Source of the DNA: Steromphala cineraria
Lineage: Eukaryota > Mollusca > Gastropoda > Trochida > Trochidae
Assembly: GCA_916613615.1 (NCBI GenBank)
Contig: OU744734.1
Coordinates: 35,532,801 to 35,596,800 of the forward strand
DNA length: 64,000 bases
Direction: 5' to 3'
The first letter of the stretch is position 1. Every line of letters begins with the position of its first letter. The notes beneath the pieces are model-generated. The model was not told where the DNA came from, made no database searches, and saw only the letters and a program-made list of their open reading frames with translations. The position numbers and the translations under genes are program-made. Positions 24,086 to 33,886 of the stretch are shown one piece after another.

Positions 24086-24379
24086 CGGACATAGCTATCG
24101 ACCTGCTATGAATGACCAAGGGGCGAGGACAGCTGGAGAAGTGACCAGAGATAAACTAGCTAGAGTGGGCATCATTAAGGTTCAACGATAGATGGCAGTG
24201 CTGAAGTGTCTTATGAGATAGCGTCCATGATCTTTTGACAAATTAGCTTAACTGTCGTTACAATTTTTATACTATCTAAAATTCTTCTACTATTCTAAAA
24301 AACTTAATACATTTCTTAATTAAAAAATCAAAAACCTGAGATGAAAAATCAAAATAATATTTTCATAAAATTAATTGTG

Positions 24380-24505
24380 AGTATACACTAGAGTTTTTAT
24401 ACCTTTAGCTATCTAATCTAGGTCTTTACCAAACATAGAAAATTGGGATGATATGGTTACCTTTATACAAGATCTTTCTGACATATGATAAATCATAATA
24501 GAGGC
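24380..24505 (-). pseudogene. Exon g remnant, unit 1
   Basis: Minus strand peptide MSERSCIKVTISSQFSMFGK, then DLD, a TAG stop, and IAKGIKTLVYT. It matches MSQRSCIKVTVSSQFCIFGK in unit 3 (49641-49844) and a more diverged DISQCSCIKITESS in unit 2 (41689-41892). The in-frame stop marks this copy as broken. Confidence 0.4.
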
Positions 24506-25517
24506 CAGCTGTCTTTGATTCTTAAATGCACAAGCCATTTGTTTTTTTAGGGTTATTGTGTATTCAGGTATTTAAAGATGTTGATAATTATTTATTATCA
24601 AATTACTATTGCACACATTTGTTCCTTAGTGACAATGTTCTTTTTTTCAAAACTTATCCACATTTTTTTGTTTACCAGATAGCAGTTGATGATGTTTATT
24701 ACTAACGACAATAATCATCATAAATAAACTTCCAACACTACAAACTGCTATTCATACCTATCTCAAAATAAATGTTATATTTACCAAAAAAATACTTATC
24801 TTTTTAGGTAAACCTCCATCACCATTTTGTGTCAAAAGCATGTTTCAGTAACATCACATTTTCATTATAAATTTAAAGATTCAAACTTCATTAATTCGAT
24901 TCATTATTAAGCTGAGCTAAGATCATATATACCCGATGAGTGACAAGAAAGAAATGTAACCAATATACATGTTACATGGAAATGACATATTTTAAAGTCT
25001 GCCAAAGTTTGTGAATATTCCTAGGATTTCATTTCATATATTTCCTGAATATTTGATAATTGAATGATGACTAACAATTCTATGATATGTCTATTATGTT
25101 GAGATATGTGTTTAGCCACAAGAACAGACATTATTCTTAACATCAACAAGAAAAAAAACTTATTTGGTTTTTCTATAAAGTGGAATAATGTTCTCAATCT
25201 TATAATAACGATTGTCAAATTTTCATTCTTTGGAATAAGATCATACACACGTACACCAACATTTGATAAAAAGAGAACTGAAATCAACAAAGTTTACAAT
25301 ATCGAGAAAATCTATTCAATGTCCTGTTACAACTTTACCAACATTTTTTGATTTAAAAAGTAATAAAAACAAGAAGAAGAAATATGTGTTTATCGATGTC
25401 AGATGTTTACGAGTAGAAGAACAAATACATGTAAAGATCAAAGGGACACATTTTTAAGAATGACCTGAATTGGCCTGGAGCATAACTTTTTGTTTGATAC
25501 AAAACGTCAAGACATCG

Positions 25518-25605
25518 ATCAAGGTACATTGTATGTCTCGTTCACAGTTTGCTAAAAGACAATGTGGCAGATACTGATCTTCTTTGATATTCATAGTACA
25601 ATGAT
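25518..25605 (-). pseudogene. Exon j remnant, unit 1
   Basis: Minus strand peptide EDQYLPHCLLANCERDIQC corresponds to EGQYPPHCLLANCEQDIQC in unit 3 (50440-50560) and EGQYTPHGLLPNCEQE in unit 2. Three cysteines are shared between units 1 and 3. This suggests an extracellular, disulfide-bonded segment. The family is unknown. Confidence 0.4.
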
Positions 25606-26608
25606 ATGTTGCAGCGATTAGGAATCTTGGTAAATAACGACGGTCGTGGTATCAAACAAGAGGTTTAATATGGTCAAACATTTTTATTGTACATCCCGAA
25701 GCTTTAGTAAATAGATATGTGTATTACCAGCTCATGAACAAGATATATAGAATGAGATTTATTGTGAATAATAAGTGTGACTTCGACTTTCGCTCCTATA
25801 AAAGGCTGTCTTTCTTTTCTTTACTATAAATGCTTCAGGTTTGGCTTTATTAGGGCGATTTTTTTAATCCCAGGGCTATTTATATCTGGGATAAAGTTAA
25901 TCACCATGTCTGTCAGTCTGTAATCATGTCGTTGCCTGAGCAGAACTCAAAAGTCCGAGCTCAATGAAACTTATTATAAGGATGCATCTGCATTTGTCGA
26001 TGTGCCTTTTGACTTCATGAAAATTCCATTTTGGCTTATCTAGGAAAAAGAAATGGCCATAAAAGTTGCATTGTGAAAGCATAATCTTGTGTTCCATAAT
26101 TTTTGGTATTGATTTAAGTCATTTATATACATGTATATATATATGATAAGAATTTACCTATACGTACACTCATCCTAGTCTTCATGTTAGTGTTATGATT
26201 GGCGATTTGGAGATGGATATTTATTACTTATTTCAACTGGATACGTCATCTTCTCATGACCCTAGTTTCAACTTAATATCGTCATATCAAAGCAAAACAA
26301 AATATTATAAAAAAGGTAGATATTTGGTACCACTACTAATTTGTCCAAACAGTGTTGATTTGTTACCAGACTTGTAAGAAAGGGACATGTATTTGTATTG
26401 AAGCCCAATCAATGTGACATTATCGATGCTTGTTGGCAGTCTGTGATGTATTGGTCTGTAAAACCTCCTTCCTACTTCCTTCTAGACAATACACAATCCC
26501 CTTCACAGTCTTTTCTCTTTTGTACGGATCCATGCTTCTTCTTTTTATTACTTAATTCTTTGACACAAACTACACGTTATACACGGTAGTACCGGTCCCA
26601 AGGACCAA

Positions 26609-26836
26609 TCAAATTTGACCTTTTCCAGCTATTCCATCAAGGATTCTAGTTGTTGAGTATTCTTTGTGTTTCTCTTCTCGAAATAGATACAAGTATGTTA
26701 CATTTTCTGTATTACTCGCTGACAGTAAGCCTGTCTCCACCGCTGATGTGCCGAGGTTTGTGTTGGAGACATATTTAGCTTGACTAGTTGACCTTAATCT
26801 CAACATCACAGAGATCTTGGCCAACCTGAAGGACAA
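26609..26836 (-). pseudogene. Exon m remnant, unit 1
   Basis: A 75-codon minus strand frame with KYVSNTNLGTSAVETGLLSA and NTENVTYL is conserved in unit 3 (51444-51683: KYVSNTNLGTSAVETGLLSA, NTENITYLFRE). It is recognisable but frameshifted in unit 2 (43385-43560). The conserved run over two copies indicates former or present coding. I do not recognise the protein family. Confidence 0.4.
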
Positions 26837-27229
26837 TTTTTCTGTGGATGTAGTTGTAGGCCTCTCGCATGACTGTCAGTGATATTGTTGTATGATCTGC
26901 ATAGATTACAGATCTAAGTTCCTCTGATATTTAACTAAAGGTCACTCTCTCAGTTAAGTAAAGCAAATCTGTTAGCTTTCATTCTGATAAAAAGCCATAC
27001 TGAAGTAGCTAAAACCAAGGGAAAATAGGAAACATGATTTAGCAATGTCAAGCAAGTTTTGAAATGTTGATTTCGATATGTTATTTCCTGGTAGGATAAT
27101 ATGTCACAGTATTAGATATAGTCTGGTTATATTTTACCTCTCATTACAATATGGCTGAAGGATTAGTATAAAGTATATGATTACCGGTTGTCTAATGTAG
27201 TCAATCATCACATTGCATGTGTGAAGGTA

Positions 27230-27421
27230 TTACTTCAGATCACAATAAACTGAGAGTTGGCAAACAGAACCGGAAACATTGATGTATGTGATATTGGCTT
27301 TTTCACCATTAAAATACTCTCTGTCAACAACAATGATACTGGTCAAAACGCTTGGACAATGATCAGAGTGATGACCAATTGGCTGTTGATCAGTGGAGAT
27401 AAGCCCAGACATCAGTAACAA
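27230..27421 (-). pseudogene. Exon n remnant, unit 1
   Basis: A 63-codon minus strand frame contains VVDREYFNGEKANITYINVS and GSVCQLSVYCDLK. In unit 2 (43935-44100) the counterpart reads FDREYFNGDNANITYINVPA and SVCQLSV followed by a stop. The same DNA is duplicated at 34155-34320 and 44347-44500 up to the start of this region. Confidence 0.4.
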
Positions 27422-27887
27422 CAGCAGGAACTTCTAACACTAAACCTTAAGACTTAATACTCATTAAGTTACCTTTGGTAGCTGTTAGCGACAATCACAT
27501 TATTCTTCGTTCATGACATTTGAACAAAATCTCTTAAAATATGAAACATTGTTGGGGAGATTTCTCGATTCTATGTTTGTAGATATTCTTTTAACGTAAT
27601 GAACATTATGAATTTATGACAACATTATGATATTATCGAACCTGTGGTGTGTCTCAACCCACAAGCAAAGGGTAAAAGTATATTTTCATGTGAAATAAGG
27701 TCACGAATGAAATGGAGTGTCTGTTCGTTTAAAAGTCAGATCCATGTAACAAGACAGATGCTTGTTACAGACTGTGATCTATTGGTCTGCCGATCCTCCT
27801 AAACTCTCCCAGACAACCAATATTCCTGCTCAATTTCCCTTCAGGGTCTCTTTTAAGGAATCGTTTCTTTTTTTGTAACCTCAAGGG

Positions 27888-29243
27888 TGTCACAATAGCT
27901 CTGAACATAGAGGCGTGAGTGCATCGACGAACGCAACCAGTGCTACGACAGTGCGCGTGCTGCATGACAGGGTCGTGCATTAAAGGTATAAAAGCCGAGT
28001 GAAACTTGTATTGGGTGTCAGAAGCTGGAAATTGCTGACGAGTGACCAGGTTGGCATGGGCTGTTTTAGCCGTGAGTATGGTTGTTTGGAATTGAATAAA
28101 ATACATGTACTTTTTTGTTGTTGAAATGTTTGACAATTATTTGTATTTTATTTGTGGTGTTGATTGCATATCATTTTCGTGTTGTATATTAACAAATATG
28201 TTGGAAATTACATTGTAAGTGTACATGTAAAGAATTGAGTATTCATGTATTGAATTGAGAGTATTCATTTGAAATATTTAAATATTGTATAGTTGGTATG
28301 AATATTACATTTTAGTGATGAACTTGGGGACGAGGTAGTTGGAAGTCGGGAGTGCATGGATGAGAGATGCCATTGGACACCTGGAGACTACGCTTGGTTG
28401 GCCCTTGTTCTGTGGTGACGTCATCGACAGATGTGTGACGTCATCAGCGTTTATCCGCGGTTTGGTGGATGGTCTTCTATGACTGGGTGGTGGGACATGT
28501 GGTGACTCTGTTAAATGGACACATGTTGGATCGGGTTCTGGATCCTTGGACATCATCTCAGTGTAGAGACGGTAACTGTGCTCCGGCACATTATGCATTC
28601 AAGTGGATGACTTGAACTTTTATTCTTCGTGTATGACGAAGCTAATAATGAACTTTCATTCTTCGTGTATGACGAAGCCGTGTATTACTCCTCCTGTGAC
28701 GAGGTTGGACAATCATGCTCATGTATGATGAGTACATTATTTAGATATCATATGTCAGACTGATATTAACTCTCATTCAAGTATTTGACTTGACCATATA
28801 CCCACGTAATTGGACCGAACTCTCATGTATCATTGTGATGTTTTTTTTGTTTATTGTGAATTATTGAATAATGTAATGTTATATTTCTTTGAGTGAAAGA
28901 TTTATGATATGATTGCTTATATGTGAACGAGTGCATATGAGGAGTGTTGCATATGAAATGACAGTATGTATGAATCCTATGAAGGGTGTTTTGCATATGT
29001 GAATGTTATGTGAAACATGGGTGCATATCTGTGAATAGTATGACATGTAAGTAACGGGAGTATGTGAACGAAGTATTTGCATGTGCAGTGTGTTACAAGG
29101 AGTGTGTGAGGGTGATTGTATAGGTGATGTGTGATTGATTGAGAGATGAAGGTATTGTTTTGTTGTGTGTTTATTGTTTTGTAATAAACTTATTTCTGTG
29201 TTCAAAACCTTGTTTTTACTCTTAGATAAGCTTGTCCGTGACA
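27888..29243 (+). repeat. 5' LTR
   Basis: It starts TGTCACAATAG. The matching inverted end GTGACA is at 29238-29243, giving a 1356-bp LTR. A TATAAAAG box lies near 27989 and polyadenylation signals near 28094 and 29183. The first 264 bp match 33887-34150 with three differences by my count. An alternative short LTR ending TTTGACA at 28135 is possible. It is less likely because both copies remain identical for 16 bp past that point and the leader before gag would then be 1.37 kb long. Confidence 0.6.
28598..28793 (+). repeat. Array of six small hairpins with 7-nt loops
   Basis: Six stems share a 7-nt loop, mostly TGTATGA, while the stems differ. They are TTCAAG-TGGATGA-CTTGAA (28598-28616), CTTCG-TGTATGA-CGAAG (28625-28641 and 28661-28677), CCTC-CTGTGAC-GAGG (28690-28704), CTCA-TGTATGA-TGAG (28718-28732) and TCAAG-TATTTGA-CTTGA (28777-28793). 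A seventh, with a 10-nt loop, is ATATCA-N10-TGATAT (28745-28766). The loops recur about every 30 nt. The array lies inside the LTR or leader, downstream of the TATA box, so it would be transcribed. Confidence 0.75.
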
Positions 29244-29506
29244 TCAGGTGGTACTTATTTATAGGTCACGTGATTAGTTTATCTATGAGGTGAAGCAAGT
29301 TTTTGAAGGGCCTGTGTTCGAATCTGCAAGAGCGAGTGCGCTGCTAGAGGGACACTGGTTTTGACTGATACTGCAGTGAAGCTTGTGTTGGGTCACAGTT
29401 GCCAGAGGGAGGCTGAACTGACCGGAAGTACACTGGTGAGTATTGCAGCTCAGGTAGTCATATCTTAAAGTAAGTCTTAAGCACAAGTGACCTAGATATT
29501 TTCAAC
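29244..29506 (+). other. Leader with candidate primer-binding site
   Basis: TGGTACTTATTTATAGG at 29249-29265 begins with TGG, as a tRNA primer-binding site would, five bases after the proposed LTR end. The primer tRNA cannot be assigned. The leader then runs about 240 nt to the gag ATG. Confidence 0.4.
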
Positions 29507-30328
29507 ATGGATTTGGACAAGATTGTGTCGTGTGGTAGAGCTATGGGCTTAACCGGGGAGGACTTTAAAAGTTTCTTGGCAGAGCAGACCAAACTCTGGA
29601 AGGAGAAAGATATCAACGACCGAGAAGAGCGACTCCGTGAGAGGGAACATCAGATAAGGAAGTTGGAAAATGAGAGCGAGCAGAAGGAGAGGGATAGAGA
29701 ATTGGAAAGGGAATGATTGAAAGCTGATGCAGAGATCTCCCGTATGAAACTGGAAACTTCACAACACGAGGGTGAGTTGAATAGTACCTCTGTTACTTCT
29801 CAGCAAAGGATTAAATTGAAACTGCCTTATTTTGATGATAAAAAAGATGACATGAATGCCTACCTTAGACGCTTTGAACGTGTGATGGAATGTCAAGGTT
29901 ATCAGCAAGGTGACTGGGTTACACATTTGAGCGTGTTGCTGAGGGGGAAAGCACTTGATGTATATGTCATCATGAGCCAAGAGGATGCCACTAGTTACAT
30001 CAAGGTAAAGACTGCTTTGTTGAAACGTTATGATTTAACAGAAGATGGCTTCAGGTTTAAGTTTCGGAATTCACGTGTAGAACAAGATGAAAGTTATACT
30101 CAGTTTTTACAGAGGCTAAGGAACTATTTGTCTAGATGGATTCAACTTAGCAAAATTCCAGAAATATTTCATGATTTACAAGATCTTCTTTTAAAGGAAC
30201 AGCTCCTGAATTCCACAGAACGTGACTTAGGATTATTTCTCAGGGAGAGAGCTCCGGAAACTGCAGCGGATATTGCTTGTCTAGCAGAGCAATACAGTTG
30301 CACGTCAGTCCAGACACAAGGGGCATGA
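29507..30328 (+). CDS. gag: Gag, SCAN-like capsid, interrupted by an in-frame stop
   Basis: ATG at 29507. The first 70 codons end in a strongly charged coiled coil (REERLREREHQIRKLENESE). A TGA at 29714-29716 follows, and the same frame continues from 29717 to 30328. The second part has KLPYFDDKKDDMNAYLRRFE and then LLKRYDL, SYTQFLQRLRNYLSRWI and LKEQLLNSTERDLGLFLRER. This is the pattern of the SCAN domain, which is known to derive from Gmr1-like capsids. Capsid forms the particle that packages the RNA. The frame runs out at 30328. The nucleocapsid lies in another frame from about 30290, so an indel near 30290-30300 is likely. Confidence 0.8.
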
Positions 30329-31589
30329 GCGAGGACAGGATCGTGGATATAAAGGGAGTGGGGGTAAGTACCCAAACAAACCAGGATCTTCTAAAGTTGA
30401 TGTCAAAGATGATGGTACATCACCTAGTTCAGGTTCTAAAAGCAAGCCACCGGAAGTTGGTCGCCATTGTTTTATATGTCAACAGAGTGGACATTTCAGG
30501 AGAGAATGCCCTCAGAGGAACCGGAATTGGCACCGTGATGACAGCAGGAACCAGACAGCTGCTAAAACCGCCGGATGTAGTGAGTCACTGGTATCTGAGG
30601 AAACTGAGAAAACTGGTACAGATTCTAGGATTGTCACTACTACTTTCAACCGTGAGAAGGTGAGAATTTTGCGTGACACAGGTTGTTCTAGTGCTGCAAT
30701 CAAACGTTCGTTAGTGCCTGCTTCATCCATGAGTGAAAAGAATGGTATTTACAAGCCTATTGATGGTATACAGCGTACTGTTCCACTTTGCAATGTATAT
30801 GTGAATACTCCATACTATCAGGGAAATGTGCAAGCCATGGTTTTTGAAACTCCTATATATGAACTTATCATCGGCGATATAGCAGGTGCAAGAACTAGGG
30901 AGAACCCGGATCCGAACTGGACCTCTTTGGAGAGCGAGGCTATCAACGAAGTTGGAGTTGTTGAGACGAGGTCACAAACAAGGAAAGCTAGGGATAACAA
31001 GGTAATTCCATTACTTACTCCTGATTTCAAAATAGATAATGTTACAAGCGAACAAATGATTTCGGCCCAGAAAGATGATCAAACTCTACAACGTGTGTAT
31101 CAGTTAGCACAAGGGAATGCTGAAAGGATCAAGGGTAAGAACTCAACAAGATTTTGTTTCAAGAATGGCATATTGATGAGGGAGTTCATGTCGACAGGGT
31201 TCGAAAGTGGCAAGTTATTTACTCAACTCGTTGTACCAAAACAGTTCAGATCTCAAGTGTTGAATGTGGGACATGCTACTATCTTTTCAGGACATCTAGC
31301 GGTCAGGAAAACCTTGGACAGGATTCAGCGTCAGTTTTATTGGCCAGGGATCCAAGTGGACGTTAAAAGCTTCTGTAAATCTTGTGACGTATGCCAGAGG
31401 ACTATACCTAGAGGTAAAGTTGGTCGAGTTCCCTTGGGAATGATGCCTTTAAATGACACGCCCTTTGACCGCATTGCTGTGGATCTGGTTGGACCGTTGT
31501 CTCCAGTCACGGATAGAAAAAACAGGTACATTTTGACAATTGTGATTATGCGACAAGGTATCCTGAAGCTGTTTCTTTGCCGAATATAG
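30285..31589 (+). CDS. pol: Nucleocapsid, protease and integrase N-terminal part
   Basis: Open in one frame from 30285. A CCHC zinc knuckle is encoded at 30468-30509 (CFICQQSGHFRREC). A retropepsin-like active site ILRDTGCSSAAIKRSL is at 30663-30710. The integrase HHCC zinc finger follows, with HATIFSGH and CKSCDVCQRT (31269-31401). The first catalytic Asp is in FDRIAVDLVGPL (31467-31502). The frame ends in unrelated residues at 31589 because a base is missing near 31543, after RYILTIV. The true continuation DYATRYPEA is in the next frame. Integrase placed before RT is the diagnostic oddity of this element. Confidence 0.8.
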   Translation, partial: QSNTVARQSRHKGHERGQDRGYKGSGGKYPNKPGSSKVDVKDDGTSPSSGSKSKPPEVGRHCFICQQSGHFRRECPQRNRNWHRDDSRNQTAAKTAGCSESLVSEETEKTGTDSRIVTTTFNREKVRILRDTGCSSAAIKRSLVPASSMSEKNGIYKPIDGIQRTVPLCNVYVNTPYYQGNVQAMVFETPIYELIIGDIAGARTRENPDPNWTSLESEAINEVGVVETRSQTRKARDNKVIPLLTPDFKIDNVTSEQMISAQKDDQTLQRVYQLAQGNAERIKGKNSTRFCFKNGILMREFMSTGFESGKLFTQLVVPKQFRSQVLNVGHATIFSGHLAVRKTLDRIQRQFYWPGIQVDVKSFCKSCDVCQRTIPRGKVGRVPLGMMPLNDTPFDRIAVDLVGPLSPVTDRKNRYILTIVIMRQGILKLFLCRI

Positions 31590-32281
31590 ATACTGAAACT
31601 GTTGCTGAAGCTCTAATTTCTTTTTTTAGTAGAGTGGGAGTATCTAAAGAGATTTTGACTGACATGGGGTCACAGTTTACTTCTGATGTCATGAAGGAGG
31701 TTGGAAGACTGGTTTCTCTACGACAACTGACCACCACACCATATCACCCCATCTGTAATGGATTTGTTGAACGCTTCAATGGAACTTTGAAGTCAATGCT
31801 GAAGAAGCTCTGCGCAGAACAACCAACTGAATGGGACAGGTATTTAGCACCACTTCTCTTTGCATATCGTGAAGCACCTCAAGAAAGTCTAGGTTTCGCA
31901 CCATTTGAGCTGTTGTATGGCAGGACGATTAGAGGTCCGATGCAGATTCTGAGGGAATTGTGGACTGGAGAAGTGTCTGATCCAGAAGTGAGGACGACGT
32001 ACGAGTACGTGCTGGACCTACGGAACAGATTGGAGGACACTTGTGCACTGGCTCGGAAGGAATTACAACGCTCATCAACAAGGTATGCTAAGATATACAA
32101 TTCTTGGTCTAAGGAGAGAAAGTTTAGTATTGGGGATAAAGTGTTGATACTTCTACCCACACAGAGTAACAAGTTGTTAATGCAATGGCGAGGACCATAC
32201 AGGATTGAAGAGAAGTTAGGACAGGCTGACTACAGGGTTAATGTACGAGGACGGGTCAAACATATCATGCAAACCTTTTGA
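31544..32281 (+). CDS. pol: Integrase catalytic core and GPY/F-like tail
   Basis: Continues the integrase after the frameshift, the best open part being 31577-32281. The second Asp is in LTDMGSQF and the Glu in GFVERFNGT. There are 35 residues between them, as in gypsy and retroviral DD35E integrases. The C-terminal module has MQWRGPYRIEEKLGQADYRV, a GPY/F-like motif. The frame ends at 32281, but the homologous reading HANLLKKY continues in the frame of the next ORF, so a second indel lies near 32262. No chromodomain was seen. Confidence 0.8.
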   Translation, partial: DYATRYPEAVSLPNIDTETVAEALISFFSRVGVSKEILTDMGSQFTSDVMKEVGRLVSLRQLTTTPYHPICNGFVERFNGTLKSMLKKLCAEQPTEWDRYLAPLLFAYREAPQESLGFAPFELLYGRTIRGPMQILRELWTGEVSDPEVRTTYEYVLDLRNRLEDTCALARKELQRSSTRYAKIYNSWSKERKFSIGDKVLILLPTQSNKLLMQWRGPYRIEEKLGQADYRVNVRGRVKHIMQTF

Positions 32282-32958
32282 AGAAATACTGTGAACGGGA
32301 TGCAGATTTAGTGTCTAAACAGGTTCATGAAATGTGTGTTGCTGTTGTTGAAACTGAGTCCATTGACTGTGTTACAGAACATGAGATGCCTTCTCTTGAG
32401 TTGCCGCCCCTGATTGGTGAGGAGTCTGTTACAGACGTGGGAATCGCTGACAAGCTGTCACCGGAGCAGAATGCAGACTTATCACAGGTATTGGATCAGT
32501 ATAAAGATGTTCTTACGGATATCCCAGGGAAAACAACGTTGGAAGAATTTGATGTAAGATTAACTTCTGATGACCCAGTTAGATGTAAGCCATATGCTAT
32601 CCCATACAATATGAAAACTGTTGTCAGGGAGGAGGTAGACCAGATGTTGAAAATGGATGTTATTGAACCTTTTAAGTCGTCATATGCTAGTCCTATTGTG
32701 TTGGTACATAAGAAAGATGGTACTTACAGATTTTGTACAGATTATCGCAAGGTGAATAAGATAAGTCTGTTTGATGCGGAGCCAATACCTAACACTGAAG
32801 AACTCTATTCCAGATTACAGAAAGCAAAGCAAAGCGAGGGAAATGACTGCGTTTGTTACACCGTTTGGATTATTTCAGTGGAAAGTTATGCCGTTTGGTA
32901 TGGTCAACGCTCCAGCTGTGTTCACACGGATGATGCGAAAACTGTTGAAGGACCTTGA
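32278..32958 (+). CDS. pol: Reverse transcriptase N-terminal part
   Basis: Begins in LKKYCERDADLVSK, the end of the integrase module. After a linker it enters RT: VRCKPYAIPYNMKTVVREEV, MDVIEPFKSSYASPIVLVHK and TYRFCTDYRKVNKISL. After SRLQKAK the RT motif A block, with its catalytic Asp in the usual LSKGYWQI-type context, is absent. From 32830 the useful reading moves to another frame. The join AAAGCAAAGCAAAGCGAG looks like a deletion at short direct repeats. Confidence 0.8.
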   Translation: MKKYCERDADLVSKQVHEMCVAVVETESIDCVTEHEMPSLELPPLIGEESVTDVGIADKLSPEQNADLSQVLDQYKDVLTDIPGKTTLEEFDVRLTSDDPVRCKPYAIPYNMKTVVREEVDQMLKMDVIEPFKSSYASPIVLVHKKDGTYRFCTDYRKVNKISLFDAEPIPNTEELYSRLQKAKQSEGNDCVCYTVWIISVESYAVWYGQRSSCVHTDDAKTVEGP

Positions 32959-33793
32959 TGACGTCATGAACTACATTGATGACATTCTCATTTACACAGA
33001 GACATGGGAAGGACATCTTGCAGCATTGAGGAAAGTTTTTGAAAGGTTGAGAATGGCAAACTCGACCGCACGGCCGAGTAAGTGTTTCTTTGGATTTGAC
33101 AGTTTGGAATTTCTTGGACATGTTGTCGGAAATGATGAGTTGCGACCAGAAGCATCGAAGGTTTCCAAAATTCTTGCTGTGGAACGACCGAAAAACAAGA
33201 AACAAATAAGGTCATTTTTGGGACTTGTCAGATACTATAGAAAATTCATGCCTAACTTTTCTACTGTTGCAGCATCTCTCACAGATATGACCAGAAAGGG
33301 AACACCGAACCATTTGGAATGGACAAGAACTTCCATATCAGCGTTCGAGAACTTGAAGGCTATGATGTCAAAAGCCCCAGTTTTGAAACTGCCAGACTGG
33401 GAACAGCCGTTCATTCTCAGGACCGACGCATCTGGAAGTGGAATCGGTGCCGTATTGCAACAGGTTGGTGAGGATATCAAGTTTCCTGTGATGTATCTCA
33501 GCCGTAAGTTGCTTCCACGTGAAACTGCATATGCCACTGTTGAAAAAGAATGTCTGACAATCGTGTGGGCAATTGGTAAACTGAGACAATATCTATATGG
33601 ACGTGAATTTGTTCTAGAGACGGATCACCAATCCCTGACATGGTTGAACACCGCAAAAATGACAAATAGCAGGATCATGAGATGGGCTTTGATGTTACAG
33701 CCGTTCCGATTTGTGTTGCACAGTATACCAGGTAAGGAGATTGTTGGCGCTGATCTACTGAGCCGATGTGGAGACGGTAAGCTGTCTGAATGA
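32771..33793 (+). CDS. pol: Reverse transcriptase C-terminal part and RNase H
   Basis: The useful frame starts near 32837 with REMTAFVTPFGLFQWKVMPF and GMVNAPAVF (RT motif B). The YIDD catalytic box NYIDDILIY and the KCFFGFDSLEFLGHVV thumb segment follow. RNase H has RTDASGSGIGAVL, ATVEKECLTIVWAI, LETDHQSLTWLN and GKEIVGADLLSR, so all four acidic residues are present. The frame ends at 33793 with no envelope gene after it. The 93-bp gap to the 3' LTR contains the short purine tract GTGGGGTAA just before 33887. Confidence 0.85.
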   Translation: MMRSQYLTLKNSIPDYRKQSKAREMTAFVTPFGLFQWKVMPFGMVNAPAVFTRMMRKLLKDLDDVMNYIDDILIYTETWEGHLAALRKVFERLRMANSTARPSKCFFGFDSLEFLGHVVGNDELRPEASKVSKILAVERPKNKKQIRSFLGLVRYYRKFMPNFSTVAASLTDMTRKGTPNHLEWTRTSISAFENLKAMMSKAPVLKLPDWEQPFILRTDASGSGIGAVLQQVGEDIKFPVMYLSRKLLPRETAYATVEKECLTIVWAIGKLRQYLYGREFVLETDHQSLTWLNTAKMTNSRIMRWALMLQPFRFVLHSIPGKEIVGADLLSRCGDGKLSE

Positions 33794-33886
33794 AATGCTG
33801 AATGTATGCAGTTTAATTTATCTATGCTTAGAGCTATTTGTGTGTCTTAATTTTGCAGTTTAACAAAAGCTTCAGTTGTGGGGTAA

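Larger units (their letters stand above)
22270..27887 (-). repeat. Tandem segmental unit, copy 1 (left part)
   Basis: Blocks here recur in the same order at 36.9-45.5 and 45.5-51.8 kb. Examples are ATGAATAAATGTCTGCACTT (22634, 37745), CAACTAGTAGATACATG (23488, 40755, 48398), CCAGATCTGATGGGATG (24012, 41362, 49361), the 25.4/42.4/50.35 kb block and the 26.4/43.15/51.15 kb block. Units 2 and 3 are offset by about 8.0 kb. Unit 1 is offset by about 17.2 kb because a retroelement, a flank duplication and a Tc1 element were inserted. Unit 1 resumes at 34764-35322. Read on the minus strand, several blocks keep short shared reading frames, which are listed separately. Confidence 0.85.

Noticed and set aside
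28598..28793. A CRISPR-like array
   Set aside because: The repeats are not identical, the stems vary, spacing is irregular and the context is a eukaryotic retroelement.
28305..29486. Three antisense open frames of 67-121 codons inside the retroelement's 5' LTR and leader
   Set aside because: They lie opposite low-complexity LTR sequence, have skewed composition, no recognisable motif and no promoter.
32870..33589. Antisense frames of 73-111 codons opposite RT and RNase H
   Set aside because: They are shadows of the well-supported sense domains.
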